From positions 1 through 64,000 of the forward strand of contig DATMRF010000136.1 in the NCBI GenBank assembly GCA_035566435.1: a DNA stretch of 64,000 nt, read 5' to 3'. This document shows positions 27,854 to 36,720 of this stretch, piece after piece. The position numbers and the translations under genes were made by a program. Below the pieces are notes generated by a model, which did no database searches, was not told where the DNA came from, and saw only the letters and a list, made by a program, of their open reading frames with translations. The stretch is from DATMRF01 sp035566435. Lineage in GTDB: Bacteria > Verrucomicrobiota > Verrucomicrobiia > Limisphaerales > UBA8199. The first letter of the stretch is position 1; every line of letters starts with the position of its first letter.

Positions 27854-28609
27854 ATGAGCAACAGAGCTGCCAGCACGGTGTCTCGGGGCGCGTTGTCCGT
27901 GCGCGACGGCCGCCTCGCGTTCACGCTCATCGAGCTTCTCGTGGTCATTGCGATCATTGCGATCCTGGCGGCGATGCTGTTGCCGGCCTTGGCGCGGGCC
28001 AAGGAGAAGGCCAGGCGAACACAGTGCAAGAGCAACGAGCATCAACTTGGCCTCGCGACGCTGATGTACGCGAACGACAACCGCGACAGGCTGCCGGACT
28101 TGCAGAATCACGGGCTGTGGTTTTGGGACATGTGCCGGGTGGCGGCGACGAATCTGGTGGAGAATGTGAAGCGGACAGACATTTTTTATTGTCCGAACGA
28201 GTATTACCTTTTCAAGGACAACGGTCCGGTGGATGCGTGGAGCGCGTTTCCGGATTACGTGGTGACGGGGTACATCTGGCTTTTCCCGAATGCACCGGGG
28301 ATGGACCAAAGCGTGGTGATCGGCGGCTCTAACATGGTGACGAAGATCACGCAGGGGCGGGGGGCGATGTCGGTGGCAGACACGGAGATGATCGTCGATG
28401 CGACGATCTCGGTGCTGACGGCGTCAGGCGGGAGGCGGTATACGGACATTGCGGCGGCCGGAGGAAGCAGGGTGCGGACGGCGCACCTGGAGAAGAATGG
28501 TCCGGCAGGAGGGAATGTGTGCTTTTTGGATAATCACGTGGAGTGGCGAAAGTATTCCTCAATGACGAACAAGATCACGCCGCGAGGCTTGCCGCAGTTT
28601 GAGTTTTAG
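27854..28609 (+). CDS. Type II secretion/type IV pilin-like pseudopilin
   Basis: A 251-residue pseudopilin. The class III signal, RLAFTLIELLVVIAIIAI, with cleavage before Phe and Glu at +5, is followed by LLPALARAKEKARRTQCKSN and QLGLATLMYANDNRDRLP. This is the multi-copy Verrucomicrobia/Planctomycetes family, with a C-terminal GGNVCFLDNHVEWRKY motif that is its hallmark. It follows the LamG gene by 84 bases on the same strand; such pairs of prepilin-like and LamG proteins are common in these genomes. Confidence 0.92.
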   Translation: MSNRAASTVSRGALSVRDGRLAFTLIELLVVIAIIAILAAMLLPALARAKEKARRTQCKSNEHQLGLATLMYANDNRDRLPDLQNHGLWFWDMCRVAATNLVENVKRTDIFYCPNEYYLFKDNGPVDAWSAFPDYVVTGYIWLFPNAPGMDQSVVIGGSNMVTKITQGRGAMSVADTEMIVDATISVLTASGGRRYTDIAAAGGSRVRTAHLEKNGPAGGNVCFLDNHVEWRKYSSMTNKITPRGLPQFEF

Positions 28610-28688
28610 AGGGTATTGATTTCATAATTCATCCTTCATCCTTTCCTCCGTGACGGTCCCGCGCCGGCCTGGTCCAAACCTTGCCGTT

Positions 28689-29792
28689 ATGAGACCGAGA
28701 ATTGTCATTGTCGCCGCCCTCGCGGTTTTACTGATGGGTTGGATGCTCTTCAAACATCCGGCGCAGACGCGTACGGAGTTACCGCCCGCGGCCGCCATCG
28801 CTGCGCCGCCAGACCTGCCCACGCCGCACCTCGCCACCATCACCGCGGCGACACCCGTTGCTCAGGTCGAAAGCCAGCAAACGACGAATCTCATGGCCTG
28901 CATATTAAAGGGAGACTTGCCCACCCTGACACTGGACCAACTCAAGACCTACCTGGAGGCAAACCACCGCAACGCGGAGAGCCTCCTGGCCGCGTACCAG
29001 GCGACCCACGAGCGAGCGTTGCTGGACGAGGCGATTGCCAGGTATCCCAACGACCCTCGAGTCGCTTACACCGCGTGGTTCCGTTCACAGCCCGACCCAG
29101 GCGCTCCTGGCGGCCTGCAAGCCCGCCGCCAGGCGCTGGACCTGCTCAAGCAAGCTGCTCCCGACAACGCGCTGGCCAATTACCTTTCCGCGGCCAATTA
29201 TTTCAAGTCCGGCCAGCCCGAACAGGCGGTCCAGGAACTGCAGGCCGGGGCCTCAAAACCGAAGTACGACGATTACACCCAGGATGCCATTCAAAGCATG
29301 GAAGAAGCGTACCGTTCCGCAGGCTATTCCGACGTCGAATCCAAGGCAGCCGCCACCTCAGGTGCCTTGCTGCCGCACCTGGCCGAAATCAAACAGGCCG
29401 CGCTGAGCCTGGTCGAGCTCGCCAATTCTTATCAGCAGGCCGGCGACCCCGCCTCGGCCCGGGCCGCCTTGCAAATGTGCCTGGACCTCGGCCAGCGGCT
29501 GGACGATCCCAATTCCCTCACGCTCATTCAGCCCCTGGTTGGAATCGCGATTCAGCGCGCGGGTCTTGCGGCCATCGCTGCAGCCCCACCCGATGCGGAC
29601 ACTGCCCAGGCGGTTCAGGAACGGCTCGACGGCTTGGATCAACAGCGCGCCGGGATTAGGGCGCTGGTCGCCGGGCAGCCAATCGAAACCTGGCTGCCGA
29701 ATGCGCCCGCCGAAGACGTCAACGCCTATTTCGACCGCATGCGCCTCTTCGGCGAACAACGAGCGCTGCAGTGGCTGGCCGCCCGTCGGTAG
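28689..29792 (+). CDS. Membrane-anchored helical repeat protein
   Basis: A 367-residue protein with one N-terminal hydrophobic helix (RIVIVAALAVLLMGWMLF), a Pro/Ala/Thr-rich linker to about residue 60, then TPR-like helices (EALLAAYQATHERALLDEAIARYP, DNALANYLSAANYFKSGQPEQAVQEL, LVELANSYQQAGDPASARAAL). It is probably outside the inner membrane. No enzymatic motif. ATG 28689 was chosen over 28650 because the hydrophobic helix begins there. Confidence 0.75.
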   Translation: MRPRIVIVAALAVLLMGWMLFKHPAQTRTELPPAAAIAAPPDLPTPHLATITAATPVAQVESQQTTNLMACILKGDLPTLTLDQLKTYLEANHRNAESLLAAYQATHERALLDEAIARYPNDPRVAYTAWFRSQPDPGAPGGLQARRQALDLLKQAAPDNALANYLSAANYFKSGQPEQAVQELQAGASKPKYDDYTQDAIQSMEEAYRSAGYSDVESKAAATSGALLPHLAEIKQAALSLVELANSYQQAGDPASARAALQMCLDLGQRLDDPNSLTLIQPLVGIAIQRAGLAAIAAAPPDADTAQAVQERLDGLDQQRAGIRALVAGQPIETWLPNAPAEDVNAYFDRMRLFGEQRALQWLAARR

Positions 29793-29863
29793 GGGCAAGG
29801 CGCCGAGGACGGCTCGCCCTCCGGGGGCAGTGTCAGGAAGCATCCGGCCGAGGAGTTCGGGCG

Positions 29864-29890
29864 TTTAAGGTCACAGATTGTGACCTTAAA
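29864..29890. promoter_or_regulatory. Perfect 12-bp palindrome between convergent genes
   Basis: TTTAAGGTCACA-GAT-TGTGACCTTAAA: two perfect 12-base arms, three-base loop, 74 bases after the helical-repeat gene and 78 before the stop of the Fic gene. A hairpin could act as a terminator in both directions (three A/T bases at each end); alternatively it is a protein-binding site. Confidence 0.6.
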
Positions 29891-29967
29891 GCCGGGCCGT
29901 GGCCGGCATCGGAAATAGCGTAATTGTGCGGGGCAAGATCGTTCTGAGTCGGAGAGGACCTTTTGGC

Positions 29968-31473
29968 CTACTCGACGAGATGCGATTCTTTGATCGCCTG
30001 CTGCATTTGCGCCACCTCCTCATCGGTGAGCATGGAGAAATGGTTTTTGCGTTTGGGGGCGGAGAGCACGCCTTTGTTTTGGACACACAAGCGGATGAAC
30101 AAGTCGATAAGGCGGTCCGGCATATCGACGATGGTCTGCAGGGCGGACTTGGCTGTGTCGTAGTTGCGGAGGAAATCGAGCTCCTGAACGAGGTCGGTTT
30201 CGATGACGCGCTCGACGAAAACAAAAAGAGCTTCGGTTTGCGCAGTCATGTCGATGAAGCGGTAGCGCAGCGCGGTCTCGTTCTGAACGGTCATGCGGCC
30301 CTGGCCGTCGAGCTTGTATTCGACGAGAGGGAGCAGTGGAACGGAGAAGTTTTCAAGGGCGGCATCGTAGGCTTCCTTGTCTTGAAGCATGGCGGCGGAA
30401 ACGGGGAACATGGCCCCCGGCGGTGTGAAGCCCCTTCTGGCCAGGATGTTGTGGATGAGGAAGCGGTGGATTCGGCCATTGCCGTCCTCGAAGGGATGCA
30501 TGTAAACGAAACCGAAGGCGATTGTGGCGGCATGGACAACGGCTTGGATTTTGCCAGCCTCCATCCGGCGATGTGTCGCAAACATGCCTTCCATGAGGGC
30601 GGCGAGGTCGGCCGGTTTGGGTGAGACGAAGTGAATCTTTTCCCGCCAGGAGACGGATTCGCCGACATAGTTCTGGGATTGGCGGTAGTCCGGGTCGCGA
30701 AAGCGCTCGTCCACGATTCGATTTTGAAGATCAATCAGCTCCGGCCTGGTGAAAAAGTTTTTCTTCTCCGCGGTGGCGAGGAGCGCGATGAAGCGCTCGG
30801 TGCGCGAGGCATCGAGAATGACATTCTCGATCTCGAAGGAAGACTTAGTTTCCTTGGTGTAAAGGTAGCTTAGGGCGCGGCGCAAAATGTCGCGAGGGTA
30901 GCCTTCGAGAATCTGCCGGCACCTGCCCGACAGGTCTTTCTTTTCAAAGGCCGCAAGAGTTTCAGTGCGGCGGACAATAGGTGAGAAGCGGGCATCGCCG
31001 AGGAGGTTGTCGTTGACGCGCTGCCGGCGCACCTGGACTGGGTCGGCGGTGTAGTATTCATCCGCTTCGAGCAGGTCAACGTAGTTGGCGGTGGTGAGAT
31101 CTTCGATTGGAAGGCGTCTGCCGGTGAGCAGCTCAAAAAGGTACCAGAGACGCCGCGCATACTTGCCAGTGGGCTTTGAGCGGATATAGGCGAGCAATTC
31201 GTCTTTCGGGGCCTTTTCAAAAACTGCAGACAGGATTTCGAGATTCGTGCCGTCGTATTTGAGGGCAAATTCAAGCTGGCCACCCAGAGAATCCTCTGGT
31301 GTGAGGAATGGCGGATAGACCGCGACTACCTGATTGGCGTCGGTGTGGGTCTGGCGAACGTTTGACTGACTGATGCGCGAGTGGTGCCAGTTTGGGATAA
31401 CCTGGAGGTTGAACCTGGCGACCAAGGCGTCGTATCCAGCCGGGTTGGAACCGTTGAACTGGCTATTTGCCAT
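29968..31473 (-). CDS. Fic-domain protein with N-terminal inhibitory helix
   Basis: A 501-residue Fic enzyme, expected to transfer AMP or a similar group from a nucleotide to a protein. The catalytic loop is HPFEDGNGRIHR near residue 324. A class II inhibitory motif, SFEIEN (S/T-x-x-x-E-N), lies near 211, about 110 residues upstream; its Glu should block ATP binding until relieved. The C-terminus is all-helical. It ends convergent with a helical-repeat gene. The 380 bases upstream are unusually AT-rich (31474-31760), unlike the rest of the window, which suggests a transferred segment. Confidence 0.92.
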   Translation of the reverse strand: MANSQFNGSNPAGYDALVARFNLQVIPNWHHSRISQSNVRQTHTDANQVVAVYPPFLTPEDSLGGQLEFALKYDGTNLEILSAVFEKAPKDELLAYIRSKPTGKYARRLWYLFELLTGRRLPIEDLTTANYVDLLEADEYYTADPVQVRRQRVNDNLLGDARFSPIVRRTETLAAFEKKDLSGRCRQILEGYPRDILRRALSYLYTKETKSSFEIENVILDASRTERFIALLATAEKKNFFTRPELIDLQNRIVDERFRDPDYRQSQNYVGESVSWREKIHFVSPKPADLAALMEGMFATHRRMEAGKIQAVVHAATIAFGFVYMHPFEDGNGRIHRFLIHNILARRGFTPPGAMFPVSAAMLQDKEAYDAALENFSVPLLPLVEYKLDGQGRMTVQNETALRYRFIDMTAQTEALFVFVERVIETDLVQELDFLRNYDTAKSALQTIVDMPDRLIDLFIRLCVQNKGVLSAPKRKNHFSMLTDEEVAQMQQAIKESHLVE

Positions 31474-31860
31474 TTGGCATTTCTTTAGAAAATCGTTATG
31501 GAGTGCAGTTTATTGTTATGAATCGACTATTTCAAGATAAAACAGTTATACATTATTCAGCCAAAGAGTGCCAAGTTTTTTATTATATGGTTAAGCAAAT
31601 GATTAAATGAAAGCCATTGAGCAAGTTTTTCATTACGTTTCTCCGACTCCGAGGAAGAAACATTGAATGAAGCTTTAATTTGGGGTTTCACAATTAAAGG
31701 ATAAATAGCAATCCCTTAATCTGTTCGGCAGGAATTAAAACTTGCTTCCGTTCCGCCCCATCAATCCACTAATCCAATAATCCGCCACCCCACCGCCTGG
31801 CCGAAATTGACTCCGGCCCGCTGCTCAATCCGCTGCCGGCACCGCCAAGACCCGAGAAAG
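31474..31860. other. AT-rich upstream region of the Fic gene
   Basis: No gene seen. From 31480 to about 31740 the base composition falls far below the GC-rich neighbours. The Fic promoter presumably lies here but I cannot fix a -10/-35 pair. Confidence 0.5.
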
Positions 31861-31902
31861 GTTCCATGTCAAGGAAGTGCTCTACCCCTGAGCTAACCGC
31901 GC
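31861..31902 (-). pseudogene. 5' fragment of tRNA-Val (anticodon GAC)
   Basis: Read on the minus strand, GCGCGGTTAGCTCAGGGG continues through the D-arm and an anticodon loop TTGACAT flanked by TTCC and GGAA. Similarity stops one base into the 3' side of the anticodon stem; no T-arm (GGTTCGA) and no matching acceptor strand follow. It is therefore a broken tRNA, as left when an element integrates at or recombines in a tRNA gene. Confidence 0.7.
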
Positions 31903-32354
31903 CACCAGAATCGAAAGACCGACGAGAATCGTTGATTTTCATAGTCTTTCGCGAATTCTGTGAGAGAGAATCCTACCCGTTCTCGACCGTCCGGGCAAGC
32001 CGAAACCCCCCCAAGGTCAGGACAAAAGTCAGAAAGGAAGTGCTCCCTGCACGACCTTCAGAGCGGCCCCAGCACGCCACCTCACTACGCCGACAGCGCA
32101 AACCGAATCACGACCGGACCAATGTGGAGACCCCAAGACCACCAGCGGTCAGAATTCACGCGCATCAAACTGGTTTCCGTATATGCCGTCACGCTGTTCC
32201 TGCTCAAGCCGTCGATGGCCCGTGCCAACCCGGTGATGGTCCACCCGGCGTCGTTGATGGCGTTCGGTGTGGTGGCATTCGGGTCCTTCGTCGTGGAGGC
32301 CGGAGGCGTCGCTTTGCTGGCCGACCCCCGTGGTATCGCACGGCTGCGGGGATG
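31903..32354. other. Intergenic, no gene seen
   Basis: Lies between the tRNA-Val fragment and the first zinc-ribbon gene. The plus-strand frames here (31866-32639, 31960-32412) partly shadow the minus-strand gene and have no recognisable start site or domain. Confidence 0.45.
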
Positions 32355-32909
32355 TCAAAAGAAGCTCTTGGTGTTCCGGGCCGTGGTCACGGTCAGTTTA
32401 AAGGAAGCATAGTCGTTGGTAGCGCGGCTGGGCGTCACTATCGTACGGAAAGCCGTGTCGTCATGGGGTTGGATGGTCAGGAAAAGGCGCGGATGGACGG
32501 CGTCCACCAATCCCCCGTGGGCATCGAGGAACCGGCATTGGAGTTCGATGTCCCTCCAAGCGACCGGGCTTTGGTTGGTGAGAATGCCTGTGATGTAAAT
32601 GCGCAGGCCGTTAGTGGTTTCTGCCCAGTTCATCCATGATCCGACCACTCGAACCGAGTTGACAAAGGCTGTGTAGTCGGGTCTGGGGTTCTGCATCCTG
32701 TCCAATGCCGTAAGCAGGAGCACGGCCAGCAGGCCGTAGAGGGCCAGATGCGGAATACTAAATACCCAAACCGCAATGGCCGGATTTCGAATGGAGCGAA
32801 GCGTCAGCCACTGCCGACACCGGGGGCACACCTTGGCTTCGGGCTTTATGCTTTCGGCACAGAAAGGGCAGGCCCGGCTAGTCGAGGCGTAGTCTGGAGA
32901 GGTTATCAT
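32355..32909 (-). CDS. Zinc-ribbon membrane protein
   Basis: A 184-residue protein of unknown function. The N-terminus has a zinc ribbon, CPFCAESIKPEAKVCPRC (residues about 14-31). One membrane helix follows at about 47-70 (VWVFSIPHLALYGLLAVLLL). The remaining 110 residues are beta-rich, with a pattern of an added-domain seen in FxLyD-like modules (GILTNQSPVAWRDIELQCRFLDAHGGLVDA, TIQPHDDTAFRT). It is paired with a paralogue 14 bases upstream on the same strand, probably one operon. Confidence 0.75.
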   Translation of the reverse strand: MITSPDYASTSRACPFCAESIKPEAKVCPRCRQWLTLRSIRNPAIAVWVFSIPHLALYGLLAVLLLTALDRMQNPRPDYTAFVNSVRVVGSWMNWAETTNGLRIYITGILTNQSPVAWRDIELQCRFLDAHGGLVDAVHPRLFLTIQPHDDTAFRTIVTPSRATNDYASFKLTVTTARNTKSFF

Positions 32910-32923
32910 TGCAGGGAAGGCGA

Positions 32924-33556
32924 TTAATCGGGTACGATTGGACGGTTCCCATCCGTTGCCGTTTGGACGCGAACGCGTTCGGCAATCCCGCTGTTGGTAA
33001 ATATGAGCCGCCCCAGTCCAACTCGGAAGGCTTGCTCCTGCTGCGGTTGGATGAGGAAACTCTCCGAAACCTCCGCCCGGCGCACATCCACCAAATTGCC
33101 CTCGCGGCTGAGAAACCGTACCTCTAGTTCCTTAACGCGCCAAGGGTAACCACCGGCATTGGTGACGTAACCGCTCAACCAGAACTCGCCCTTTGTGGCG
33201 TCGCGCTCTAACGAGGTCCGCATCACAATGAGGTCCGCCCGGTGGGACGCAAAGCTCAGCCCCTCGGAACGAAAAACGTCGGGGAACAGCCAAGCGTAGG
33301 CCAGACACAAAACCACCAGAACCGCCAGCATCGTCAGCACGGAAAGAATCAGTACAAGATACTGCCGCCAGCGGGCAAATCCGGGTTGAGGTGTGCGGCA
33401 GAAGGGACACACCTTTGCCGCCGCCTTGATGGTTTCGGCGCACAACGGACAGACTTTGATATCTTGGTTGGGGGCCACGCTCTGAAAAACGAGGGTCAGC
33501 CGTGTTGGAATCGTGCAATTACTAAAAGGAGGTGTCAATGCGGGCCTCTGGTTCAC
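32924..33556 (-). CDS. Zinc-ribbon membrane protein, paralogue of the next gene
   Basis: About 210 residues, same plan as its downstream neighbour: zinc ribbon CPLCAETIKAAAKVCPFC, one membrane helix (YLVLILSVLTMLAVLVVLCLA), then an FxLyD-like beta domain (GYVTNAGGYPWRVKELEVRFLSREGNLVDV, LIQPQQEQAFRV). Identity with the paralogue is clear only around the ribbon and in the beta domain. The start is uncertain: GTG 33556 is the longest, and GTG 33478 gives a ribbon at the same distance from the N-terminus as in the paralogue. Confidence 0.7.
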   Translation of the reverse strand: MNQRPALTPPFSNCTIPTRLTLVFQSVAPNQDIKVCPLCAETIKAAAKVCPFCRTPQPGFARWRQYLVLILSVLTMLAVLVVLCLAYAWLFPDVFRSEGLSFASHRADLIVMRTSLERDATKGEFWLSGYVTNAGGYPWRVKELEVRFLSREGNLVDVRRAEVSESFLIQPQQEQAFRVGLGRLIFTNSGIAERVRVQTATDGNRPIVPD

Positions 33557-33752
33557 ATCAGTGCGAAATCAATCCATGGCTTCGCAGATTCAGTTCTGCG
33601 GCACTTCAGGGCGCAAACAAAACGGAATCTCTCCGACCAGCACCAGCGGTGAGCCGCCGAAGCAGCATCTTAGCCGTGCGCCGGGAAGGAAGCCATTGGC
33701 CAAGCCTTGACATCGCGACTAGGCTGAGGTCAGCCTCTCCCCCTCTCGGCCA

Positions 33753-34223
33753 ATGTCTCTGGATGCCCAGACCGCCCGGTTGAGATTCCTGCTGGGCTTG
33801 ATCCGCGCCCAGTCAGGACGGCTTGCCCTCATCGTCGCGGCGCAAGCGTGTCTGGTCGCCGCCACGTTAATCTCGGACGCGGTTTTATCATCGCGGGTTG
33901 CTCCGGCCATAATCATCGCTTCAGGGCTTGCGGCAGGTTCTTCTGGGTTGGTGCCCGCGCTGGCGACCGGCCTTGTAATTGCCTTGGCCTCGGCCTTCAA
34001 GCTAGAGCGCTATCTTCCTGACTTTTTCGCCGTCTGCGCATTGGGCTTTCCACTTGTCAGCTTCATTGTTGTGCTGGAAAAGGCGTATTGGCACAGGACC
34101 TTGGCTACGCGCTGGGTAGGACATGTCGCCATTATTCTAAGCTCAGCCGCGATGAGCTCCTTTTGCTGGTTCGTGTTAAGCTTCGCGGCGTTTGGAATCC
34201 TGCTGCTGGCACGCGCTGGTTGA
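33753..34223 (+). CDS. Small membrane protein, unknown
   Basis: A 156-residue protein with about four hydrophobic segments (LALIVAAQACLVAATLI, IIIASGLAAGSSGLVPALATGLVIALA, FFAVCALGFPLVSFIVVL, VAIILSSAAMSSFCWFVLSFAAFGILLL). No family is recognised. There is no ribosome-binding site upstream of ATG 33753. Confidence 0.5.
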   Translation: MSLDAQTARLRFLLGLIRAQSGRLALIVAAQACLVAATLISDAVLSSRVAPAIIIASGLAAGSSGLVPALATGLVIALASAFKLERYLPDFFAVCALGFPLVSFIVVLEKAYWHRTLATRWVGHVAIILSSAAMSSFCWFVLSFAAFGILLLARAG

Positions 34224-34394
34224 CCGTTCTGGGTTCGTGTCCTGACACCCTGCGGACCCAAGCTGGAATCCAAGGAATGGTGAAACCGACGAAGACATTT
34301 GGCCAAGCTGAGGACCGTGGTTGGCGCGGTTGGCCATCGTGCCGGAGGCCGGAACGATTGCAGTGGACTCCCGGACTTGATACGGTTCGCGACC

Positions 34395-34814
34395 ATGAAA
34401 CCGAAAATATTTCGGCCTGCTCCAGCAACCAGAAAAGTGGCCGATATCAAGCCGGGCAATATCATCCACAAGCAACTCTCCAGCGAACTGGAGGAGCGCA
34501 TCCGAAAGCTGGAGTCGATATTTGCAGAGGTCTTCAAGCGCACCCACGAGGAATGGCTCGACAGCTTCCGGCGTGACCTCAATCCCGAATCCCAAATTAG
34601 GCTCTGGGAAGCCATGGCGTCTGCGTACCAGACTTTTTTGGGTAAGCACGCTCTCAGCCTCCCGGCGAAAAAGGAGGCCCTTGGGCTTTTGTGCTCAGGC
34701 CAGAATTCATCGTCGGCAAGGCTGCGCTACCTTAGCCGGGAAGAGGCGGACGAAGTGATGCGGCTGTTCTCGTCGGCGCTCGCCCAAAGCCAAAAACCGT
34801 TTCAGCCCAACTGA
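34395..34814 (+). CDS. Hypothetical helical protein
   Basis: A 139-residue protein rich in charged helices (SSELEERIRKLESIFAEVFKR, EEWLDSFRRDLNPESQIRLWEAMASAYQ). A long frame starts at 34299, but the ATG at 34395 gives the compact MKPKIFRPAPATRKVAD start. No domain is recognised. It lies in the accessory region and faces no obvious partner. Confidence 0.55.
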   Translation: MKPKIFRPAPATRKVADIKPGNIIHKQLSSELEERIRKLESIFAEVFKRTHEEWLDSFRRDLNPESQIRLWEAMASAYQTFLGKHALSLPAKKEALGLLCSGQNSSSARLRYLSREEADEVMRLFSSALAQSQKPFQPN

Positions 34815-34817
34815 CGA

Positions 34818-34991
34818 CTAAAATCCGCGTAGGTTGATTGATGCCCAGTAGTTTGGCTCTGCGGCAAGCCGGTCGGCCACTTTGTTGCAAACATTGAGGT
34901 CATGGTCGAACCCATCCGCGCCCCAAACCAGTTTCAGCGGATGCAGGTGGCACGAAACGCCCTGTTTGTCGGCACCGAGCCAATCGAACAC
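34818..34991 (-). CDS. Small ORF or 3' fragment, unknown
   Basis: A 57-codon minus-strand frame from GTG 34991. It reads like real protein (LGADKQGVSCHLHPLKLVWG, then DHDLNVCNKVADRLAAEPNYW). A stop lies six codons upstream of the GTG, so it is either a very small gene or the 3' end of a longer one broken by a frameshift; the upstream 100 bases are consistent with the latter. Nothing else is seen in 34992-35107. Confidence 0.4.
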   Translation of the reverse strand: MFDWLGADKQGVSCHLHPLKLVWGADGFDHDLNVCNKVADRLAAEPNYWASINLRGF

Positions 34992-35107
34992 ACATCGGTT
35001 GTTGTCCTATTGTTTGTTTGTCATCGACCGCGAAATGTTGCCCGACCATTCGCCAGAAATGCTGAAACTTCAAAACAGATTCCGTTTAAATCGTAAAGCA
35101 GGCTGCC

Positions 35108-36091
35108 TTAGCGGTAGTGGATTTCTGGTTGCAATGCTCGCTCGGCACAGAATTCGATAAATGGCAAAATAACTTCAGGCGGCAAAGGCTTAGACCGTAA
35201 GTGGAGTTGTACGATTCGCCCAGTCAAGCCGACACTCGCAGGATAGCCGAATTTTTCAGCTATCGCGAGTGCTTCCGTCTGGATTCTTTGCACTTCTTCT
35301 GGGGGAATCATGCCGGGTGGTACTGCCTTTGCCGGTGGCGCGGGTGTGAGTCGAAGTGAACCCCCTCTGGTCCAAAAGCGATTTGAAATCGAATCCGTCG
35401 GCACTCCGTAACCTTTGTCGCGTGGTGTTCTGCCGTGTCCGCAAGCAGAAGCGAAGGCGTAGCCAAGACCCGTTGCGCACAAAATATCGGCACTCATAAT
35501 TTGAACCCTAACCTCATTGCCGTTCGCGATTCCCAACTTGGCGGTAGGGTATGACACGAGGTTCAACCGAAGCAGATTTTCAACCGCAACATCGAATTCT
35601 GGAATCTCCTTCTTAAGAAAGGTCCTTAGTTCGTTCAAGGCAGGCCCTTTTTCAGGCCACTGTGCAGGAGGGATTTGCTTTGATTTTATTTGGTCGTAAA
35701 ACACATCCAACAAGAAGGCGTGAGAGGGCGCAAGTTGTTTAAGTATCTCTATGAAAGCTGGCTCTAACGCATCCCGATTACTGGCGTTCGCAGCCGAGGC
35801 AAGCAAGGATGCCCAACGTTCTGCCATTTCTTCGTCGTCCTCGACTGCCGCTGCTTCCAGCAGTGGAAAAAGCACCCGCAGGTTCACAGCCTTTAAGCTG
35901 AAGCCAGCGTCAGCCACAATTTGGTCGGCTTTACGAAGTAGGGCAAGCTGTCGGCGTAATCGAACAACACGCACCCTGTCTGCCAGAATTTCACCGATTT
36001 CTTCGACAGCAGGACCGAGAAATTTTTTGAGCAGGCTTGTTGCCTCTTTGTCTTCTTGAGGCTGTTCGTTAGGTAGCGGGACAGGTATCAT
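35108..36091 (-). CDS. Abi-alpha-like protein (DUF4393)
   Basis: A 327-residue protein. Residues about 15-200 match the DUF4393/Abi_alpha type: LLKKFLGPAVEEIGEILADRVR, LLRKADQIVADAGFSLKAVNLRVLFPLLEAA, DEEMAERWASLLASAAN. The family was named from a phage abortive-infection locus and is common in mobile regions. A roughly 130-residue C-terminal part is not assigned. ATG 36091 was chosen; GTG 36112 is seven codons earlier. It is followed downstream by the small minus-strand ORF and preceded by an excisionase-like HTH gene on the same strand. A role in phage defence is inferred from family and setting. Confidence 0.75.
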   Translation of the reverse strand: MIPVPLPNEQPQEDKEATSLLKKFLGPAVEEIGEILADRVRVVRLRRQLALLRKADQIVADAGFSLKAVNLRVLFPLLEAAAVEDDEEMAERWASLLASAANASNRDALEPAFIEILKQLAPSHAFLLDVFYDQIKSKQIPPAQWPEKGPALNELRTFLKKEIPEFDVAVENLLRLNLVSYPTAKLGIANGNEVRVQIMSADILCATGLGYAFASACGHGRTPRDKGYGVPTDSISNRFWTRGGSLRLTPAPPAKAVPPGMIPPEEVQRIQTEALAIAEKFGYPASVGLTGRIVQLHLRSKPLPPEVILPFIEFCAERALQPEIHYR

Positions 36092-36225
36092 CACAAGATA
36101 ACGCTTCACCAAACCGGGTGCGCTGACAATTACAAAGTCACGGAAAGTTTAGATACCGAGATTGAAAGAATCGAGTTCGTCGAAGAATTCCAACGCTACA
36201 CTGCGCCCCAGTCCACGGCGAATGT

Positions 36226-36471
36226 TCAGACCACCGCATGCCGTCTGGCTGTCTCGTGCTCCTTGGCAAACTCCCCGGCTTCGACCCGGCGCAGGAAGTC
36301 AGCCAGCGCCTTGTCGGTCAGGTAGGGCCTGCCAGCGATGTTTACCGTAGTCAGCCAGCCGCTCTTGCGCCAGCGCCATGCGGTGGTGTCGGAAATCCCT
36401 GCCTGCTCACAGAATTTGTGCAGGCTCAGAATGGGCCTGCCCTCCATGGTGAAGTATGATGTTGTGTTCAC
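36226..36471 (-). CDS. Excisionase/MerR-like helix-turn-helix protein
   Basis: An 81-residue DNA-binding protein. SLHKFCEQAGISDTTAWRWRKSGWL and TVNIAGRPYLTDKALADFLRRVEAG form a winged HTH like Xis and small MerR-type proteins. It starts with GTG 36471; ATG 36447 is nine codons in. A TAATTT hexamer lies exactly six bases before the GTG and there is no ribosome-binding site. A CTGACC-N9-GGTCAG inverted repeat at about 36494-36514 may be its own operator. Typical of integrative elements, though no integrase is next to it. Confidence 0.7.
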   Translation of the reverse strand: MNTTSYFTMEGRPILSLHKFCEQAGISDTTAWRWRKSGWLTTVNIAGRPYLTDKALADFLRRVEAGEFAKEHETARRHAVV

Positions 36472-36584
36472 GCAATGAAATTACGAACACCTGACCGCAT
36501 GAACAGGTCAGCATCGCCATAACTCCTCCCGTGTAAACAAAAAGATGCCCTGCCCCATAATCGTTTACCTCAAGCGGGCCGCTT

Positions 36585-36720
36585 GATCGAGCGCCTGTTA
36601 CCTGACGGCATCAACCTTGGCCAAGCTCCCTCGGACTTCACGGTGCCGTCGTGTTGGCGCGGCAGGCCGTCCAGTTATGCTCAGGCGCTGGAAGAATTGC
36701 TGGGAGAGGCAATGTCGTGA
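36585..36720 (+). CDS. Tiny ORF, possible small protein
   Basis: Forty-four codons from TTG 36585 (INLGQAPSDFTVPSCW, SYAQALEELLGEAMS). It overlaps the next tiny ORF by four bases (GTGA at 36717-36720), which argues for coding. No family recognised. Confidence 0.35.

Noticed and set aside
29539..30624. Plus-strand gene across the Fic region (29899-30624)
   Set aside because: It is a shadow of the Fic gene with no start signal or domain.
31861..31935. Complete tRNA-Val gene
   Set aside because: Only the 5' half is present; the T-arm and 3' acceptor strand do not follow on the minus strand.
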